Shown: in pieces, positions 42,789 to 45,572 of the stretch
Numbering within the stretch: position 1 is the stretch's first letter
How the letters are laid out: each line of letters opens with the position of its first letter
Assembly (NCBI GenBank): GCA_030729925.1
Contig: JANQWK010000037.1
Span: 1 to 45,572, forward strand
Length of the DNA stretch: 45,572 nt
Reading direction: 5' to 3'
Origin: Saprospiraceae bacterium
GTDB taxonomy: Bacteria; Bacteroidota; Bacteroidia; Chitinophagales; Saprospiraceae
The notes under the pieces: model-generated
Seen by the model: only the letters and a program-made list of their open reading frames with translations
What the model was told of the DNA's origin: nothing
Database searches by the model: none
Translations under genes and position numbers: made by a program

Positions 42789-44294
42789 ATGCCCAGCTAC
42801 CAACTGTCCAAAAGCACTTTTATGCAGGGGTTGCAATGCGACAAGCGCCTGTATTTGTACAAGCACCAGCGCGGACTCATGGATCCGATCAGTACTGAAC
42901 AACAGGCCGTGTTTGATCGCGGTAAAGCAGTAGGTAAGCTGGCGCAACAACTTTTTCCCGGAGGGATAGACGCCTCCCCACCCCATCATTTTCAGATGCT
43001 CGAAGCCGTGGAGACTACCCGGCGGTTGATCGAAATGGGGCACCCGATCATCTACGAGGCCACTTTTTTGTTTGAAGGGGTCATCGCAGCCCTGGATATC
43101 CTCGTGCGGAATCAGGCAGGCTGGTGGGGCTACGAGGTCAAAAGTTCGGGAAAGGTTAACGGTACTTATATCACCGATGCAGCCATTCAATACTATGTGA
43201 TCCGGGGCAGCGGTTTGATGTTGCAGGATATGCGGCTGATTCACCTCAATCGCGATTATGTGCGGGGAAAGGATTTGGAAATCAGAAGGTTATTTGTGAG
43301 TCAGTCAGTGCTGGAACCCATCGAAAAAATACTCCCGCTCCTGCCCGAGGAAATCGCCCGACAAAAAGCCTTACTCCTCTCAGCCGAGCCCCCTGAAACA
43401 CCCATTGGCTTACACTGTACCGACCCCTACCCCTGTAGTTTTATGGGGCACTGCTGGAAATCCGTTCCGGCGTACTCGGTATTCGATATCAGCGGAATCC
43501 AGCGCTACCAGGCCCTAAAATGGTACCAAAAGGGCATCCAAACCCCCGATCACCCGGAACTCCCCCTGGATCAACTCAACGACAAACAGCAAATCCAGAT
43601 AGCCGCTGCACGCAGCCAAACTCCCCAAATCCAACAGCCGGAACTTACCGCCTTCGTCGAAAACATGGAGTTTCCCCTGCACTTTCTGGAATTCCGTTGC
43701 ATCAACCCCGCTATCCCTTTGTTTCCGGGTACCCGCCCTTACCAGAACCTTCCTTTTCTGTTTTCCCTGCATTTGCAGGAAAAGCCGGGATCAGCAGCGC
43801 AACACTTCGATTTTCTTGCTGATCCTGCTGCGGATCCCCGACAACAGTGGCTGGAGCAATTGTTGTTGGCAGTTGGGACTAGCGGCGACATCCTCGTGCA
43901 GGACATCCGCCTGTGCCACAAGATCCTCACCGACCTGCAACAAACGTTTCCCTCCCTCGCCCCTGAACTGAACCAGATGATCCTGCGCCTCAAAGACCTG
44001 ATGATGCCCTTCCGGGAAGCTTGGTACTATCACCCCGCCATGTGCGGGAAAATCACACCTCACTCGGTTTTTTCCGCTTTGGTGCCGGAATACGCTTCTT
44101 ACCTGGAAAACTCGCAAAAGGTACATCTCCCCACGCTCTTTTTGCAAAAGCTATCTGGAACCTTCACAGGAGACTGGGAAAAAGCCTGCCGGGATATTAA
44201 ACAAGATGCCGAAGTACATAGCTTTGCCATGCTCAAAATTATTGAGAAAATAACCCTAAATCTGTACCCATCTGTGGATGTCAATGGCCAATAG
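42789..44294 (+). CDS. DUF2779 protein: Cas4-like nuclease with degenerate exonuclease domain
   Basis: The 501-residue protein has a PD-(D/E)XK core resembling Cas4/AddB: Cys17, IIYEATF (Glu90), ALDIL (Asp103), YEVKSS (Glu116-x-Lys118) and Q134-x-x-x-Y, plus a late Cys triad (Cys210, Cys216, Cys222) suited to an Fe-S cluster. Residues about 290-490 match the DUF2779 RNase-H-like domain (INPAIPLFPGTRPYQ, LKDLMMPF, WYYHP). But the usual DFET motif reads EFRC (301-304), and the late Asp-Thr region reads EVHSFA, so exonuclease activity is doubtful. The last ten residues are encoded by dispersed-repeat sequence. Function is unknown, presumably DNA processing. Confidence 0.8.
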   Translation: MPSYQLSKSTFMQGLQCDKRLYLYKHQRGLMDPISTEQQAVFDRGKAVGKLAQQLFPGGIDASPPHHFQMLEAVETTRRLIEMGHPIIYEATFLFEGVIAALDILVRNQAGWWGYEVKSSGKVNGTYITDAAIQYYVIRGSGLMLQDMRLIHLNRDYVRGKDLEIRRLFVSQSVLEPIEKILPLLPEEIARQKALLLSAEPPETPIGLHCTDPYPCSFMGHCWKSVPAYSVFDISGIQRYQALKWYQKGIQTPDHPELPLDQLNDKQQIQIAAARSQTPQIQQPELTAFVENMEFPLHFLEFRCINPAIPLFPGTRPYQNLPFLFSLHLQEKPGSAAQHFDFLADPAADPRQQWLEQLLLAVGTSGDILVQDIRLCHKILTDLQQTFPSLAPELNQMILRLKDLMMPFREAWYYHPAMCGKITPHSVFSALVPEYASYLENSQKVHLPTLFLQKLSGTFTGDWEKACRDIKQDAEVHSFAMLKIIEKITLNLYPSVDVNGQ

Positions 44295-44418
44295 CCAACC
44301 GCCAACGGTCGTTTTCCGTGCTCATCTGTGGATGTCGGTGGTGTTTAAACGATCAATAAACCTACCAACATCCTGATTGCCGGACATGGTGAGGACAGGG
44401 CGTACCCTGTCCCTACGT
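44258..44418 (-). repeat. Dispersed composite repeat, right copies flanking the Rpn gene
   Basis: ATCTGTA/ATCTGTG heptamers 10 bp apart at 44260 and 44270 lie inside the end of the DUF2779 gene. A fuller copy runs 44316-44418: ATCTGTG at 44324, GATCAATAA, then the hairpin (44393-44400 with 44405-44412, loop CGTA) and CCCTACGT. On the minus strand this matches 61-170. A further partial iteron (ATCTGTGGTGCAT) follows at 44421. The 209-bp gap to the Rpn gene otherwise holds only its promoter. Confidence 0.85.
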
Positions 44419-44467
44419 TTATCTGTGGTGCATCAACCTGCCAAAACCTGACACTTTCAGACAACTA

Positions 44468-44499
44468 TTTGATTGACATTATTTTCCCTGATATCTTGG
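44468..44499 (+). promoter_or_regulatory. Promoter of the Rpn nuclease gene
   Basis: TTTG (44468-44471) and TATCTTGG (44492-44499, one mismatch to TAnnTTTG) are 20 nt apart. The box ends 4 nt before ATG 44504, so the message is probably leaderless. The promoter lies outside the repeat and so belongs to the nuclease gene. Confidence 0.6.
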
Positions 44500-44503
44500 G
44501 GGT

Positions 44504-45439
44504 ATGGAAAAAAATATCTCCCACGATAGTTTGATCAAGTTATTGATGCAAGAACAGGGTTTCCCCGCTGCATTTTTCGACACCCTGCTGCCCGAACGGT
44601 TGAAGGAGAGACTGGTATTAGAAAGCCTGGAATTTTCAAAAGACTCCTACACTGACGATGCGCTGCAACAGTACTTTTCGGATGCCGTCTTTAATGTCGA
44701 GTACAAAAGTCGGCGGGGCAACAAAGAGATGCAGTTGGCGCTCCTGGTCGAACACAAAAGTAGCCCCGACCGATTTGTTGCCCTCCAGGTCTTGGAATAC
44801 ATGTTGGCCGGATACAAACACCAGCTGCGAAATCGTCCCAAAGAAGGTAAGCCTTATGCTTTGAAACCTATCGTCCCGATGGTCATTTATCACGGCAAAA
44901 GCAACTGGCAAGCCAAACAACTCGACCAACTCTTCGACCCGGATTACGAAGAAGCCCTTTCCTACAACCCCAGGTTTCTATTCGAATTTCGCAGTCTGAC
45001 GCACATGAGCGACGCTGAAATTACCAGCATCAACTATCTCCTTCTCCGGGCAGCTATATTTGTCCTCAAATTTAGTTTCAACCCCAAGCAGCTATTCGTG
45101 AACCTGAGGCTAATCACCAAAACCCTAAGTCCCGGGAACTCCCCCCGCGGCATCTTTGTTTACATGTTTAAGGTTTTAGAAAAAACCTACACCAAAGAAC
45201 AAATCCTCGAACAAATTGAACCGGCTATGGCTATAGAAGTAAACTCATTCTACGACAAGCTCATCGCAGAAGGCTTTGAAAAAGGAGCGGAGCAAGGCAT
45301 TAAACAAGGTCGCGAAGACGCAATAGTGGCACTAATCTTAAAAGCGTACGACGAAGCTCTGCCATTAAATTTGATTTGCCGATTGGTAGGTCTCCCAGAG
45401 GAAGCAGTCGAGACAATCCTAAAGAAGCACCAAAAGTAA
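44504..45439 (+). CDS. Rpn/YhgA-like PD-(D/E)XK nuclease (transposase-family annotation)
   Basis: The 311-residue protein matches the Rpn (recombination-promoting nuclease) group: an N-terminal helical part with HDSLIKLLMQEQGFPAAFF, then SDAVFNVEYKS (Asp60), LALLVEHKSSPD (Glu83-x-Lys85) and the helix Gln95-x-x-x-Tyr99, forming a PD-(D/E)XK site. The C-terminal third is helical (KGAEQGIKQGREDAI, then LICRLVGLPEEAVETILKK), as in relatives. Rpn proteins cut DNA in a magnesium-dependent manner and raise RecA-independent recombination in E. coli; they are often labelled transposases. Direct copies of the dispersed repeat stand on both sides (44316-44418 and 45475-45559), suggesting mobility or selfish spread, which is inferred. 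Confidence 0.85.
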   Translation: MEKNISHDSLIKLLMQEQGFPAAFFDTLLPERLKERLVLESLEFSKDSYTDDALQQYFSDAVFNVEYKSRRGNKEMQLALLVEHKSSPDRFVALQVLEYMLAGYKHQLRNRPKEGKPYALKPIVPMVIYHGKSNWQAKQLDQLFDPDYEEALSYNPRFLFEFRSLTHMSDAEITSINYLLLRAAIFVLKFSFNPKQLFVNLRLITKTLSPGNSPRGIFVYMFKVLEKTYTKEQILEQIEPAMAIEVNSFYDKLIAEGFEKGAEQGIKQGREDAIVALILKAYDEALPLNLICRLVGLPEEAVETILKKHQK

Positions 45440-45474
45440 AGGTCATTACATCCTTTTGTGAAAATCCCTCATTA

Positions 45475-45572
45475 ATCTGTGCCCATCTGTGGATATCGGT
45501 GGTGCTTAAACGATCACTAAACCTACCAACATCCTGATTGCCGGACATGGTGAGGACAAGGGTTGAACTCAT
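45475..45572 (-). repeat. Dispersed composite repeat, copy after the Rpn gene
   Basis: ATCTGTG at 45475 and 45485 and the variant ATCGGTG at 45495 keep the 10-bp phase. They are followed by CTTAAACGATCA, AACCTACCAACATCCTGATTG and CCGGACATGGTGAGGACA, nearly identical to 44339-44398. The match decays at 45558, where the hairpin arm would begin, so this copy is truncated or the window edge falls at a junction. Confidence 0.85.

Noticed and set aside
42789-44294. DUF2779 protein as a CRISPR Cas4
   Set aside because: The Cas4-like core is shared, but there is no cas1, cas2 or repeat array nearby, and the C-terminal domain is that of DUF2779.
45300-45572. Minus-strand ORF at the right end
   Set aside because: It spans the terminal repeat and the antisense of the Rpn gene end; only repeat-derived peptide is shared with other places.

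Overview
The window looks like chromosomal DNA of a member of the Bacteroidota. The evidence is consistent. Two secreted proteins carry type IX secretion (T9SS) tails: a gliding-motility/type B domain at 13619-17776 and a type A tail at 24599-27007. Starts lack clear Shine-Dalgarno sites. Several genes and both tRNAs have the Bacteroidota sigma-A signal (-7 TAnnTTTG, sometimes with -33 TTTG about 20 nt upstream). FecR-like, DUF5916, YceI and choice-of-anchor B families add to this. A Saprospira/Lewinella-type organism is plausible from the family mix and the base composition near 50 % GC, but that is inference.

Layout. 1-245: tandem copies of a dispersed repeat, then a terminator. 246-479: tRNA-Pro(GGG) and tRNA-Val(GAC), minus strand, each with its own -7 box. 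610-3715: FecR-like lipoprotein, VIT1/CCC1 metal transporter, DksA/TraR-like protein, a tiny lysine-rich protein and a SET-domain protein with a strong terminator. 3772-10226 (minus): ATP-grasp-like protein, soluble histidine kinase, divergent asparagine synthase, DUF5916 outer-membrane-type protein. 10312-13630 (plus operon): CaiB-type CoA-transferase, phosphodiester glycosidase-like protein, xseA, xseB. 13619-17776: giant Ig-repeat adhesin-like T9SS cargo. 17905-19051: folK and a deoxynucleoside kinase. 19058-20162: marR-yceI operon with a palindromic operator on its promoter. 20325-22912: rmuC and an acyltransferase, tail to tail. 22979-27007: miaA (with an extra C-terminal domain), hotdog thioesterase and T9SS cargo. 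26987-29672: GNAT acetyltransferase and a lysyl-endopeptidase-like protease. 29744-38412: four-gene minus-strand block of exported proteins (M28 peptidase with PDZ, lipoprotein propeller, two paralogous Asp-box propellers) closed by a terminator at 29700-29735. 38499-41966: SLC45-like sugar transporter and lipoprotein pullulanase, a maltodextrin-use pair. 42040-42564: second GNAT. 42789-45572: DUF2779 nuclease-like protein and an Rpn-type PD-(D/E)XK nuclease, surrounded by the same dispersed repeats as the left end, in inverted orientation.

The most unusual material is non-coding. (1) A repeat unit joins a 10-bp-phased CACAGAT triplet to a short GC hairpin. It lies at both ends of the window, brackets the Rpn nuclease gene and has overwritten the last codons of the DUF2779 gene. 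(2) A 76-77 nt hairpin element with one covarying base pair occurs twice, both times upstream of a GNAT gene and in the same orientation relative to it. (3) The DUF2779 protein keeps a Cas4-like nuclease core and four cysteines, but its C-terminal exonuclease-like domain appears to have lost most catalytic acidic residues. (4) Three genes have promoter boxes ending 4-7 nt before the start codon, suggesting leaderless or nearly leaderless mRNAs.
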